Below are positions 20,890-32,200 of a DNA stretch of 64,000 nt, piece after piece. Each line of letters begins with the position of its first letter. Position 1 is the stretch's first letter. A program made the translations under genes and the position numbers. The notes beneath the pieces are model-generated. The model did no database searches, was not told the DNA's origin, and saw only the letters and a list, made by a program, of their open reading frames with translations. Source of the DNA: Thelonectria olida. Its lineage: Eukaryota > Ascomycota > Sordariomycetes > Hypocreales > Nectriaceae. The stretch is taken from assembly GCA_020736575.1 (NCBI GenBank), contig JAGPYM010000069.1:1-64000 (forward strand). Direction: 5' to 3'.

Positions 20890-23800
20890 ATGGCGTCCAT
20901 TCAGCGGCGGGGGCGTGGAAGCCGCGCCATCACGACAGCAACCCACGAGCCAGCGCGTCGACCTGCGACCCCCAGCCGCAATGCGCACTGGGACCAGGAG
21001 CCGCTCCTGGATAAGGATGCCCTCGTCGCCTTTGCCGCCGAGGCGACCGCGGCCCTCCGCCGGGAGTCTAGCGCCTTGGCCAAACTACGCAGACCGAGCC
21101 CTTTCTTCGCTATACTGTGCTCCCTGTTATCCGACGTGGAAGAGCGTTTAGAGAATGCAGCTTCTGTGACCGAGTCGAAGGTTTCGGAGCTCCTTGCCAC
21201 GCTTGAGAGATTGGCAAAGGCAAGCATCCACTCTGCCTGATCCTTCTCCATATTTCGGTCACGCTGACGGTTCTCCTGCAGTGGCCAAAACCCTTCAAAG
21301 CCCCAACAAGACCCTTCGACCGAAACGCTTATTCTAGACTCATCCACATCCTCGGCGACAGTTCGCAGCTCGCTCGAAGTTGCATCAAGACACTGGCAGA
21401 AGATCCGAGGGCAGTTAATGATCGACAGAAGTTTCAAAAGGCGTTCAAGGCGTTTGCCAACGTCAAGCTCGGACCGCGCGGGCCCAAGCTCTCGGAGCTT
21501 ACCAGGTCGAGCGCGGAATCGGAGTCGAACTCGAACAGCGCTACCGCCCAGTGCCTCCAAAAGCTATACTGGACACTTTGCCAGCTCTGCCGCTGCTCCC
21601 TTGCTGTCGGCGGAGGCGGCTTCAAGGCAAACGTTGTGGTGGACTACGAGGCGCGGCCAGCAGTGGCAGACGACGGCGTCATCATCGAGTCGTTCTTTCT
21701 GCATCGCCACCATACTGGCAACAACGAAACAGGCGAATGGAAGGAGACGCGGATACAGGTGCTACTTGACCAGTAGGCCGCTTCTGCATACCGGAGTGTT
21801 TCGATATCTAACTGACTGTGCTACACCGCGGTCATTGAAAGGTTGGCACTCTGCAATCAAGCATTATACAGATGACTTTCGGCCGAGAGGTTCCTGTGCG
21901 ATGTTCCTTGGAGCATTCTTGGAACTGCCAATGGAATCCTGCGGCCGATTGGACATGCTGAGTGTCCGTCTTTCAAGGCACACGGTGTGCTAGGTACGAC
22001 ATCGAAGACTCAGACAACACTAAAACCCGTGTTCTCCGATCCGCACGGGGTGACAAAAAGATCTCGGACTTTTGCAAACTCCTCCAGTCCCAAGAACTAG
22101 GTTGCTTGAAGCTCAGAGCCTCTAGCGGTGGCCTGTTTGACGACGGCATCGAATTATCCAGAGACGGAATCTCCCTTCAGGCGCCTAGCGTATCCCTTGC
22201 GCGAGTCTTGGCCTCGGCTAGCTTGAACAAAGACTCTCAGCGCAAGTTACTTCTCTCTTATCTTCTTGCAAAAGCGGTCTGGCAGTTCTACGACTCGGAT
22301 TGGATAGCCGAGGCCTGGTCAAAGCAAGAGGTGCAGTTCATGCAGCAACGTATTGACAAGCTGCAGAACAAGGTCCTGCTCAACTACCGACCCTTCATTT
22401 CGGCCGAATTTCGAGACGATGCACCGCCTCAAGGAGCTCCGTCGCTGGAGGGATATGGAGTTGTGGCCAAAACTCCCAAGGGGACTCACATCTTCCCCAA
22501 GATTCTAGCTCTGGGAATTACCCTCCTCGAGATAGAACTGGGCGAGGGCATCGAAAATCGATACGCGAGGGAATTTCTCGATGCGGATGGCCGACCGCGC
22601 GCAAACGCTGCCCACATGACCGCCGGTGACTTCATCACTTCAGACAAGTGGAAGGCCCAGAAGAAGGTCTACCTGCCAGTGAGGCAGGCGATCGAAATCT
22701 GCGTGAAGCCCGACACGGGCCAGCTGGGGACAGATCCCGCGCGTGTGCGCGAAAACTTGCACCGCTGCGTCGTCGCGCCGCTTGGGGCGCTGTTCGGCAT
22801 GGCGTACGACTGCGATGGGTGCCCCGAGAAGTTCGACCCCGGTCCGATGAACTTTGAGTCGTCCGACGAACCCTGCGATGATATCTACTCCGTGCCTGGT
22901 TCGGCTCACATGCGGGAGACAAGTGGTTCGCCCAACTCTCCCTCTGCGCAGCAGCTCGTGGTTGAGTATCCAACAATTTTGCCTGTTATCACAGCTAAAC
23001 TGTACGAAGTTCAAGAGCCTGAGAAACCAGTCGAGAGCGCGAGAGACTGCGAACTTTTCGGCAATGAGAATCAAGAGCCGCCGGATCCCAGGTAAGAAAT
23101 ACACAACAAAAATAAAGCAGATAGACTAACAGGCAGATAGGAAATACGAACAAACCGAGAAATGGGTTTATACGTTCAAAAGGCTGCGAACGGAACACAA
23201 AATTGGCGTTGGCCCCGTAAACCGGATCAAGGTCGCCATTTTGGACACTGGCATCGACATAAAGCATCCGAATATTTATCTAGAGCGCAGACGGATATTA
23301 AAGCACGAATCGTTCATCGACGGCGACGCGACGGTAGACGCATCCGGCCACGGCACCCACATTGCTGGCATCGTGCTCGACCTTACCACCAATGTCGACT
23401 TGTGTATCGCTAAGTTCGTTGATTCCCGAAGATATGGAGACAGTGAAAAAGAGGCCGTGGGGCAAAGAATTGTCAAGGTGAGTCAGCCTCTGGAGGGCAA
23501 TCAAACTTGCGCTGACATGCGGAAGGCGCTACAGCGTGCCAGACTTGACTGGAAAGTCAACATGATATCGCTCTCCTTTGGCTTCAGCAAGGTAGGACCT
23601 AATGACCCGATCCAGAAGGAGATCGAGAAGTGCCTGAATGACAACATCGTCGTCTTTGCTTCTGCTTCCAACGACGGTGGAAACCGGCCTCGCACCTACC
23701 CCGGTAACTACCACCGCGTCCTCTGCATTCACTCGGCCACTGGAGTCGGCGATGGGTCCTCCTTCAGCCCAACCCCGGAGACGGACGCGAGGGACCACAA

Positions 23801-24170
23801 CTTCAGCGCCGTCGGAGAATGTGTGAAATCATGCTGGCCGGTGAAAGAACCCCTTACTGCTGATAAGTATAAGCACATGTCCGGCACGTCGTTCGCAACG
23901 CCGGTGGCTGTCTCGATCGCGGCATTCATGGTCGGTTACATCCAAAGAAAAATGCCCAACTATGATTGGAACGTTGAGCCGCTGAGTCCGGAAGGCATAC
24001 AGATAATTTTTCGGATGATGTCGAGGGGGAACAAGCGGGATGGGTACGACTGGATTAGTCCCCAATGGTTCTTCACTAAAAACATCGAAGGCAAGATACA
24101 GCAGGATTTGATCCAGGAACTACGAGGATATCCCAAAGCCACCGATGCGAAGTCAATGGAAACGAAATAG
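20890..24170 (+). CDS. DUF7580-subtilisin (peptidase S8) protein, HET-Q2-like; one in-frame TGA
   Basis: Best model: exons 20890-21219, 21282-21772, 21862-23091 and 23141-24170, about 1,020 codons. Intron 1 is a GC-AG intron (AAG|GCAAGC). Intron 3 is 49 nt (GTAAGA...GATAG). A 48-nt in-frame stretch, 23478-23525 (AAG|GTGAGT...GGAAG), may be a further intron. The N-terminal ~680 residues match the fungal DUF7580 domain (VWQFYDSDWI...WSKQEVQFM, GTHIFPKILALGITLLEIELG). The C-terminal S8 domain has all catalytic elements: Asp in VAILDTGID (~719), His in SGHGTHIAG (~754), oxyanion Asn in ASASNDGG and Ser in SGTSFATPVA. The exon 2-3 junction is weak, and this model keeps a TGA at 21959-21961: a premature stop or a missed intron. 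The gasdermin-like gene follows 446 bp downstream. Confidence 0.8.
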
Positions 24171-24616
24171 AATCTTCTATTGATGGCGCGCATCTCCCTA
24201 GCTTGAGAAACCGGCTTAGACTGTTATGAGTTGATTGCCTAGCAAGCTTGAGTTTGTAACTGTGGACACGGGAGTTGTTGAGTCCAAAGTGCGACTTTCT
24301 CGCGAGCCGTTTCACTTGGAAAGAATTCCGCAAAGACAAGATCCCGAGTGTGCGAGCCCGAGTATGGTTTAGATATTCGTCTGGATTATGGTCTGGAGCA
24401 ATGCTAAGAAGACGGGCCTGTTCGTGGGTTCAGCCCGCCGCCCGCAAACCTAGGCAATCGCCATTGGCCAGAGTACCCGACGGCGCCATCTCAGCCGCAA
24501 GGCGGGGTAAAGGACATCACACATCGAATGCGAAGGGTCACGGGCCCTCTTCCCCTTGAGTCTGGCTCCGAACTAAAGCATAGCATCAACGACCAAACCG
24601 ACAGCTCCCACGAGAC
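24171..24616. promoter_or_regulatory. Intergenic region between protease and gasdermin-like gene
   Basis: A 446-bp gap holds no gene and by position contains the protease 3' end and the gasdermin-like gene's promoter. No specific site is recognised. Confidence 0.4.
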
Positions 24617-25453
24617 ATGAAGGGAGACCCGGAGTTCGTCATCCTAAAGTACCAGGCGTGGATGGAGGCCGCCGAGTTCGAGGACGTGATCCTCGGCGCC
24701 ATCGTCCGCGAGCCGCTCAGCCCGTCAACCAACTACGTGCCCGACGCACCCCGCAAGTACGTGACGCACGAGCACCAGACCGGCACGGCTACCGACTTCG
24801 TGCTCGCCGAGTCCGGTGCTTCCGCGACCGAACTAGTGGCCTCGCTCAAATCCATCGGCGGGTTCTCGGTCAGCGGCAACCGTGAAGAGAGTATGTACCT
24901 GGCTGGCAAGTTCATCCGTTACAAGCGCATCCGGCAGCTCGACCGCTTCTGGGCGAAGCTGCTCGAGGACGAAGATGTCAAAGCGACAGCGCCCAGGTGG
25001 ATCTCCCTCTTCAACACGTGGCCCGTGTGCCTCGTGGTCGGCATCATGGTGTGCGAGGACGTCGAGCTGTCTATGGAAGGGGCGCAGTCACGCAAGCTAG
25101 AAGGCAATGTCGAGCTGCCGATTGGGCAGATCACACTCGCCGCCGGCGCGCCGAACCCGGTCGGCGACAAGGTCGACCCGCAGGTCAAGCTGGCGTCGGC
25201 CAAGCAGACTGCAACCATCTTCAGGGCCAATATGGGCAAGAGTAGCATCTTTGCCGTCGAGCTGCGGAAAGTGACGACAGATTTAATTAGGTGGAAGCTG
25301 CTACAGCTGAAGAACGAGGGGCCTGGTGTGGATAACACGCGGCTTGCCAGCGACGAGTCGGACGACGAACACTATCAGGACCAGCCTGTGGCTGGCGAGA
25401 ACATGATTCTCGACGAGTTTAGCCCCGATGAGTACGAAGATATGGTAGGCTGA
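24617..25453 (+). CDS. Gasdermin-like pore-forming protein (HET-Q1/RCD-1 type)
   Basis: A single intronless frame encodes 278 residues. The segment order fits fungal gasdermin-like proteins: an N-terminal FEDVILGAIVREPLSPSTNYVP, a basic stretch (KFIRYKRIRQLDRF, ~98-111), a strand pair centred on WPVCLVVGIMVCEDVELS (~135-152), a Gly/Ala/Pro-rich loop and a last strand (SIFAVELRKVT, ~210-220). Known family: gasdermin N-terminal domains insert into membranes as beta-barrel pores once a C-terminal segment is cleaved, killing the cell. Here the C-terminal ~45 residues (233-278) are highly acidic, fitting an inhibitory tail. The length is near the ~280 residues I recall for HET-Q1. A subtilisin gene lies immediately upstream, the known partner arrangement. 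The call is from pattern recognition without alignment. Confidence 0.72.
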   Translation: MKGDPEFVILKYQAWMEAAEFEDVILGAIVREPLSPSTNYVPDAPRKYVTHEHQTGTATDFVLAESGASATELVASLKSIGGFSVSGNREESMYLAGKFIRYKRIRQLDRFWAKLLEDEDVKATAPRWISLFNTWPVCLVVGIMVCEDVELSMEGAQSRKLEGNVELPIGQITLAAGAPNPVGDKVDPQVKLASAKQTATIFRANMGKSSIFAVELRKVTTDLIRWKLLQLKNEGPGVDNTRLASDESDDEHYQDQPVAGENMILDEFSPDEYEDMVG

Positions 25454-26107
25454 GGCGCAGTCAGTGTTGTGAAATACGAGACATACTTGTGAACTTCACC
25501 TCCTAAGTTGGAACGGCAACCTGGTCAGATACTGAACATAATAATCAATGTTGGCTTTTCGCGGAACACACGCAATATATAAACTGTCCGAGCCCCTCTC
25601 CATCTTTACCTCCCGCAATCCATTTCTCTCATCATCTATAAAAACGAAGGAATGCGACCCTGGCTTTTGACCATAGGCCTCGTGATTCTAGTATAGAGAT
25701 CCAACTTCGACCTTGGAACTTCACTAGGACGCTTAACCGTCGGTGCTAGAGGTTGATCGGAGTGTGGACATATACGGACATTTCGGTTAGGACGTGTCAG
25801 AAAGCATAGAACTAGAATGCGATCTATATCGATATCTGGAATACGGTTTAGGACGCACATTCGAATAGATAGTTATCATTGGACGGCATAACTTTGGCGG
25901 GGGACGATTAATGATGCCCAAGTGTGCTTGCAAAGGTCGGGGATCGGTATTATGGTATTTTATGGAAGGGTGTGGGCTACCGTTGATCTATCCCACCGGA
26001 AGTGCATCTGCCTCATATATCTAGTTGCTGGAATAGCTAGGTTGGCTCTCGCACGCCCCATACCCCTCCGGAGGTTGTGGTCCTGGGCGTTAAATATACT
26101 CACTCAC
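25454..26107. other. Intergenic stretch without a gene
   Basis: About 650 bp downstream of the gasdermin-like gene, with no convincing frame. It ends in a (ACTC)n microsatellite at about 26098-26116. Confidence 0.5.
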
Positions 26108-26356
26108 TCACTCACTCTTTCTTGTCTCCATCAATCCCACCTCTAGCTCCTCCGCCTCCTTCCATCGGCCTTGGTTCCGATATGTCGACGCCAGGTCCGC
26201 CATGCTCGTCAGCGTAGAAGGATGTTCCTCTCCCACTCCAGCCTTCCACATCGCGTCGTACATATCCAAATGAGACCTCATTGTCTTTGGCATGATGTAA
26301 TATGCAGATTCCTTGGTGATGTCAGTTTGAGGAATTGCTAGGCGTTCTTCGCGCAA
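26108..26356 (-). pseudogene. TPR fragment of an NB-ARC/TPR NLR
   Basis: An 82-codon frame ends with a kinesin-light-chain-type TPR pattern: GEEHPSTLTSMADLASTYRNQGRWKEAEELEVGLMETRK. This is typical of the C-terminal sensor repeats of fungal NB-ARC/TPR proteins. No NTPase domain or neighbouring repeats remain and the upstream residues do not match. It is another NLR remnant 0.7 kb from the gasdermin-like gene. Confidence 0.65.
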
Positions 26357-27418
26357 ATTCGCGGATTCCGTTGGAACTTGTGAATCCCATTGCCCCGGTC
26401 GTCGTGAAAGGTCTCTTGTCGCTTTGGAAGGTGGGGGGTGCTCGTCTCAGCATGGTCCTCGTGCCAGGGTTGTCTCCCATCCATTTCGGCGAGATGTTCA
26501 TATGGTTATGATTCACAGGCGCGACTTTGCTCGGCGTGGAATCATCGGTAGGGGTAAATATCGCGGAATGACTAAACTGGATGGGTCCGAGGAAGGGCGA
26601 TCGTCACAACTGGATTTGTCGGCCGATTCGTCTTTGGACACGGAAAGAAGGCGACGGGAGAGACGATCGAGCGCGCATCAGGCAGCCATGGATGGTCAGG
26701 CTGTCATGCTCTGCCTTGGTACACCCCTCCAAATCACCAGCTTGAGTGTCTGGTGGCTCCCTAGTTAGTGGACAAGCACAGTGCGGGTACCTCCGGTAGC
26801 TCAGCACCGAGGCCAGGAAGTGTCATCGTTACCTACCTCTCAAAAACATTAGGCACCAATCTGAAGGCGAAGTGGAAAAGCTAGCCAAGGCCGACTTTTG
26901 CCGCCGACTTTTTGTAACAAGCCCCAAAACGGAGGCAAGGTGAAAAGCAGTGCCTATCAGCCCAACGCCAAATAATTGAGCATCCGACGGTGGTCCGTCA
27001 CAGCACATCATCATGTTAAGAGGCAAGCAACAGCTGATAGAGTACAAAGACATGTTTCATGTTTCATGCCTGCCACGCCAGCGAGTTCAAACCGGGAAGC
27101 CCTAAAGGCATACGACACAGAAGAGAAGCTCATGGAACCAAAGGAGTACTAGGTTGATATCTCGAGTTATAACAATGTGCATGTGATTCGACGTGACTAA
27201 AGATCAAACTGTTTCAATTCCCCCTTGGATCCGCGAACCTTCATGCGGAGGTCGGGTCGATAGATGTACCTATAGATTTCTATTGACACGGCGGGATGAA
27301 CAGGTGAGGCAAACGAAGCGGGGTTTTATTGTAACAAGGGTTGCGTGTGCCATTTTCGGCCGTTTTTTTGTGTCTTCCGGGAAATCGCTCAAGATAATAT
27401 AAAACGCCACTATGGACT
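26357..27418. other. Gene-poor stretch
   Basis: About 1 kb between the TPR remnant and the bZIP gene's 3' end. Only short overlapping frames without recognisable domains occur; nothing is supported as a gene. Confidence 0.45.
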
Positions 27419-28435
27419 TCATCGAAATTCCCATTGCGATCCCCAGAATATATCGTCCCATGGCTGAAGCAGAGCTCCCGTGCCGATGTAGGTCCCCTTA
27501 TAGTAATCTTCATGCATCGACGGAATGCTCGAAATTGGTTGACACGACACTGGGATAGGCTCCGTTTGAATCGGTTCCGTTTGAATCGTTTCCGATACTA
27601 GGTTGAATGTATCCACTCCCACTTCCGGTGAGCTCGAGTACTGCTGTGGATCGGTGCATGTAGGCGAAACACTCTCCATCTCAGGGGTAAAGATGTCATG
27701 TGAATTGGTGACGCTTACTATGCTTCCGCTCGAGCCTCGTTGATATCTAGTTAAGGGCGCCATATTAGGCTGGAAGGGCGAAGGATAAGGCGGGAGCCTA
27801 TCAACGGACTTTCTAGCCTCATGGGCAATGTATTTCTGGATGAGGACGCAGTCGCAATCGGTATGATGCAGCAGCTGGGTCTTCAAGTGATAGATCTCGG
27901 CTGCTAGCTGATTGAAGATTGACGACAAGTCCCGGTTTTGATCCTTCATGGCCTGCTCACGGGAGGCAAGAGCTGATGCTTCATCCCGCTTTCGCAGACG
28001 GCACTTCATAGCAGCAATTTTATTGCGCTCAAGAATGCGTCGTCGACGGGGATCCCCAGGCTGAGCTTCACCGTCAGAGTCCTCCAATGTTGGCGCTTTT
28101 GAAGACACTTTGCGTGAAAGTTTGGGCTTCTTCCCATGCTTTTTTCTTTTCGATCTATCTGCGATCGGTTCAGAAACTTTATCTTCCAATGTAGCCGAGA
28201 CTTTTTGGGGTTTCATTGGGTATTGGGGTCGGCAAGGTGGTTTCCGCTCACCCTCCACGGTCAGCGAGACGGCTTTGAGAGGCTCAGGATCCTCGGGCAT
28301 CTTCGCCTGCGCGACTTGCTGAGGGGAGCATGGAGGGAAACAGAAATCCGCCTGGGTCGACATCGGTGAGGTGCTCATTGTCCCATTAAAGAAAGAAGCA
28401 TTGGCGACTTGGTTCATTGCGGGTTGAAAAGCCAT
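27419..28435 (-). CDS. bZIP transcription factor (ATF/CREB type)
   Basis: A single-exon frame of 338 residues starts at the ATG at 28435 (MAFQPAM). A long Ser/Pro/Lys-rich N-terminal half with a basic cluster (RSKRKKHGKK) precedes a bZIP domain at about residues 135-200: a basic region RRRRILERNKIAAMKCRLRKR followed by a heptad zipper through FNQLAAEIYHLKTQLL and an HTDCDCVLIQKYI end seen in fungal Atf-type factors. It would bind CRE-like DNA as a dimer in the nucleus. A copia element is inserted exactly at the start codon; the frame also reads 11 codons into the LTR to an ATG at 28468. Its original promoter now lies beyond 34590. Confidence 0.85.
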   Translation of the reverse strand: MAFQPAMNQVANASFFNGTMSTSPMSTQADFCFPPCSPQQVAQAKMPEDPEPLKAVSLTVEGERKPPCRPQYPMKPQKVSATLEDKVSEPIADRSKRKKHGKKPKLSRKVSSKAPTLEDSDGEAQPGDPRRRRILERNKIAAMKCRLRKRDEASALASREQAMKDQNRDLSSIFNQLAAEIYHLKTQLLHHTDCDCVLIQKYIAHEARKSVDRLPPYPSPFQPNMAPLTRYQRGSSGSIVSVTNSHDIFTPEMESVSPTCTDPQQYSSSPEVGVDTFNLVSETIQTEPIQTEPIPVSCQPISSIPSMHEDYYKGTYIGTGALLQPWDDIFWGSQWEFR

Positions 28436-28438
28436 ATT
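28434..28438. repeat. Target-site duplication ATATT (left)
   Basis: The five bases before the left LTR (ATATT) are repeated directly after the right LTR at 34590-34594. The A and T of the bZIP start codon (28435, 28434) lie in this duplication. Confidence 0.9.
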
Positions 28439-28572
28439 TGTTGAGACCGTATGACTAAGATGGTCCAATCTGCTGGTGGCTGGGATGTGGATATTTAGTG
28501 AGCCGTGCTCCTCACAAATACATGTAACTTAGACCTTTCAACAATATCAATGGTAACCTTTTCGCTTCATCA
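28439..28572 (+). repeat. Left (5') LTR
   Basis: 134 bp, TG...CA ends, identical to the copy at 34456-34589. Read on the minus strand it supplies an in-frame upstream ATG (28468) to the bZIP gene. Confidence 0.95.
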
Positions 28573-28585
28573 GGTTATGAGCCCG
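28573..28585 (+). promoter_or_regulatory. Primer-binding site, initiator Met tRNA half-molecule type
   Basis: GGTTATGAGCCC directly follows the LTR. It is complementary to the anticodon-loop region of eukaryotic initiator tRNA-Met (GGGCTCATAACC). This is the internal-half primer known for copia-group elements rather than the tRNA 3' end. Confidence 0.75.
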
Positions 28586-29010
28586 GAGGGCACCATCTTC
28601 CTCCAAACGCAAAGCTGAGTGTTTTCTGTCTTCCTTTCTACTTTTCCTGGACAGCACAAGAAGTCGAAAGACTTCCTTCCACTGCGCATGCGCATTCAGC
28701 TTACCCGGATCTACCTCCTTCTTTGGGTATTCGTGGAGCTTGCAAATTGGCTGACAAGATATGTCTAGAAATATCTCGAGAAGGAGCCCTTGACCCCTCC
28801 GTCCAAGACACCAAATTTGAATCATCAATTCCAAATCACTGAGGGACTCTCAGACTGTAGTCTGGCTGACGAACTGGCAGACCCAGACCAACCCCCTCGG
28901 TCTGTCAGTCTGAGATTGTTGAAGCTCCCGATCGGGCGGTCTGCGCCCACTCAGGCCGACACAGACCAAGACCGGTTGAAAGAGCTGAGACTGCTATGTG
29001 TTTGATCCTT

Positions 29011-29047
29011 CGGATAGTCTCTATCCGGCTCGGATAGCCCCTATCCG
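29011..29047 (+). other. Twin stem-loops in the copia leader RNA
   Basis: Two perfect 7-bp stems with 3-nt loops lie 20 bp apart: CGGATAG-TCT-CTATCCG (29011-29027) and CGGATAG-CCC-CTATCCG (29031-29047). They precede the gag start by about 190 nt, where RNA packaging or dimerisation signals usually lie. The function is inferred. Confidence 0.7.
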
Positions 29048-29238
29048 TGTTACACTATTGAATGAGCAACCTGATCTTGACAAATCATACGACCTCGAGC
29101 CAATAAAAAAAAAAAAACTCTTCTAGCAGGCATCGCCTAACGAAGACAAGAGGACTCTCCAAGCCTCGACCTGAAACCTGTCGAAAACTGTCTCTCCCCC
29201 CCCGTACCTTGATCATCAGCCTCTTAGGAATATTCACC

Positions 29239-32200
29239 ATGTCCCTTTCCAAGGAATCGCTCAACCTCGCTAGCAATTCAAGCGCCATTCCAAAGCTGGA
29301 GCAAACCAGCCAGTGGCTGACATGGAAGAGAGAAATGCTGGACCTACTGGACATGTGCGGATACGGAGACCTCTTGACCAGGAACGCTCAACCACCAGAA
29401 GAAGGGAGCGACCTCATAACACAGATTGAGACATGGAGGAGCCGTCAGGATCGAGCATGCGGCGCCATCCGAAGTCGGCTCGGCTACAACGCCCGAGTAT
29501 TCACCACGGGGATCCTAACGGCACAGGGCATGATCAATCACCTTGAAACCCGTTACCGCCCCGTTGGAAGCGCCATCTTTCAAGAGCTCGACCGGAGATA
29601 CCAAGAACTCACCATTGACTCTTGTGATTCGGTTATGGAATATGCAAACAAGCTTCGTCAAGTTAGGGCTGAACTCGTGGAGATGGATGAAATCTGCCAG
29701 ATTGGGGAACCACACTTTGTCAACAAGTTCCTCTGCGGACTTGGTCCAGACTATGAAGTCTTCCTCACTGCTTTCAATCAGAACCATAACATCCTTCCTA
29801 TCCGAGATCCAAACAATCGCAACGTTATCCTCAAAGAGGCCGTTACGTTCGAAACTGCTATCTTTGCCGCATCCCAAGAAGAGGACAGACAAAGAGGAGC
29901 CACTGCAAGGATTGCACATAGAGCCATGGTGGCCCAGGATACCTTAGGTTGTGGACACTGTGGAAGAAAAGGGCACAACAAGTCAACTTGCTGGAAACTT
30001 CACCCGGAACTCAGAAGAAAGCATGAAAAGACGGCTCACGAGAGACGACAACGAAAAACGCAGAGACGAGAGAAGGAAAAGGAGAAGACGAATGATGAAC
30101 CGGAATCTGCTACGGCTGTGACTCCTGCATACCTCCAACCCGACCAAGCGAGACTTGCTCTTTGGCAAAATGACTTCCAAGGTCACCTTGGATTAATTGG
30201 CTCGTCATTCGGACTCTCTGGATCTCAGGCATCCCCCCAAGCCCGGGCCCTCGAACGGATCCATGTCTTGGATAGTGGTGCCTCTGCACACATCTTTTGT
30301 CGATCTGCGAACTTTACAGTTCTTCACAAGTACCAGGGACTCCCGATCAATGGCATTGCAAACGCAACAGTTATGCCAGGAGGACGTGGAACCTACTCCC
30401 TCCGAGTGCAAGGACCCAAGGGGCCACAGAATGTTAGTCTCGATAGCGCTCTGTATGTTCCGGAAGGATACTCGAACCTACTGTCCGTGTCAGCACTGGA
30501 GAAGAATGGGGCAGAAGTTCTTTTCCGAGATGGGAAAGCAGTGGTCAGAAACAAAGGAAAAGTCGTCCTCACTGCAACAAGGATCTCTGGCGTCTATGTG
30601 GTCGACGAAGCTGAGGAAGATCACTTTCAAACCGCTTTGGCCTCCTTTTCAGTGGGAGACCCTCGGCTGCATCTTTGGCACGAACGACTCGCACACTTGG
30701 GAGAGAGAAATATTAAGAGACTGATGAAGATGTCTACTGGAATTCGACCGGACGAGTCTACATCAAACCCATGTGGAGCTTGCGTGCAAGGCAAACTCAA
30801 GGAATGCCCCCATGTTCGACCGATCAAGAAAGGAACTTACCCCCTGGAGTGTATCCATGCGGACATTGCCGGCCCCTTCCCGGAAGTGGGAGTAGACGGG
30901 AGCCGGTACTGGGCCTGTTTTATTGATGACTTTACTCAAATGTCCTGGGTATATCCAATCGAAGAAAAGTCAGAGTTCGAAGAATGCTTCCAGCATCTGT
31001 TGGAGCGGTTCGAAAGACCGGAAAGACGATGCCACTTCCTGCATCTCGATCGAGGAGGAGAAAATCGAAGCCACATCCTGATTGTGTTCTGCCGGGACAG
31101 AGGAATTCATCTCTCGTACACAGCGACAGAGCAGCACGAACAAAATGGATTGGCAGAGGTTCTCAATCGAATCATTATGGAAAAGCTCACGCCCACACTG
31201 GTCAAATCCGGACTTGCTTTGAAGTGGTGGCCATACTTTCTCAAGGCAGTGAACCACATCCGAAATCTCTGTCCCACGGCGAGCATCTCCACCACTCCAT
31301 ACCAAGCCTGGTATGGAGATGTTCCTGATCTCAGCCACCTGCGAATCCTTGGCTCACGAGGATGGGCTCTACTTCCATCTTCTAAACGAAAGAAGATGCA
31401 ATCCAGGAGCACTCCCTGTCAGCTTCTCGGCTATCAGGGTAGTACGAACTATTTTCTTCTTGACGAAAGGGGACGAGTCTTTGTGTCTAACAATGTCGTC
31501 TTCTCTGAAAACATCAAAAGTGTCGAACCAACACTCGACAATCTCACGCATCAGATGAGTGACCAGAGACCATCGCAACGACGACGGGTAGACAGAGAAC
31601 AGAACACCGACGTGGAAAATCCTATCATTCTAGAACCGTCGCCGCTTCCGATCGCGTCAGGAGAGGCAAATGGAACCGAGGAGATTGGCCGTGGAGAGGC
31701 GACCTCGGATGAGTCCTCAGTGGGAAATCCAGGATGGGATCCGGACCAAGAGTCAACCAGATCGAGTATCCATGTTGCCACAGACGAGCACGAAGTGCCA
31801 CCGGAAGCAACAGAACGGCACGCAGAGTCTCGGCTGCCCGAAAGATCGACCAGAGGACAGCTGCCATCGAGATACATACTGGCCAGCACAAACTTCGCCT
31901 TCCTCGCAACGATTGCAAGACAACTGCACCTAGTTGCTCGCGACTTCGACCAGTCAGAACCAAGAACCTTCAAGGAAGCCACTCAGGGTCCTCATGGAAG
32001 ACTCTGGTGGGGAGGACTGAAGGATGAACACGGATCTCTAATCGAGAATGGTGTCTGGACCCTAGTTACGCTTCCATCAGGACGAAAGGCCCTTCGAGGC
32101 AAATGGGTGTTCAAGCTCAAACGAGGGAAAAAGGGGGAGGTTCTGCGGTACAAAGCCCGCTTTGTCGTGAGAGGTTTCGAGCAAAGGGAAGGAATTGACT

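Noticed and set aside
20901..21560. 219-codon minus-strand frame overlapping the protease exons
   Set aside because: Shadow of exons 1-2 of the DUF7580-subtilisin gene, which has a better exon model and domain match.
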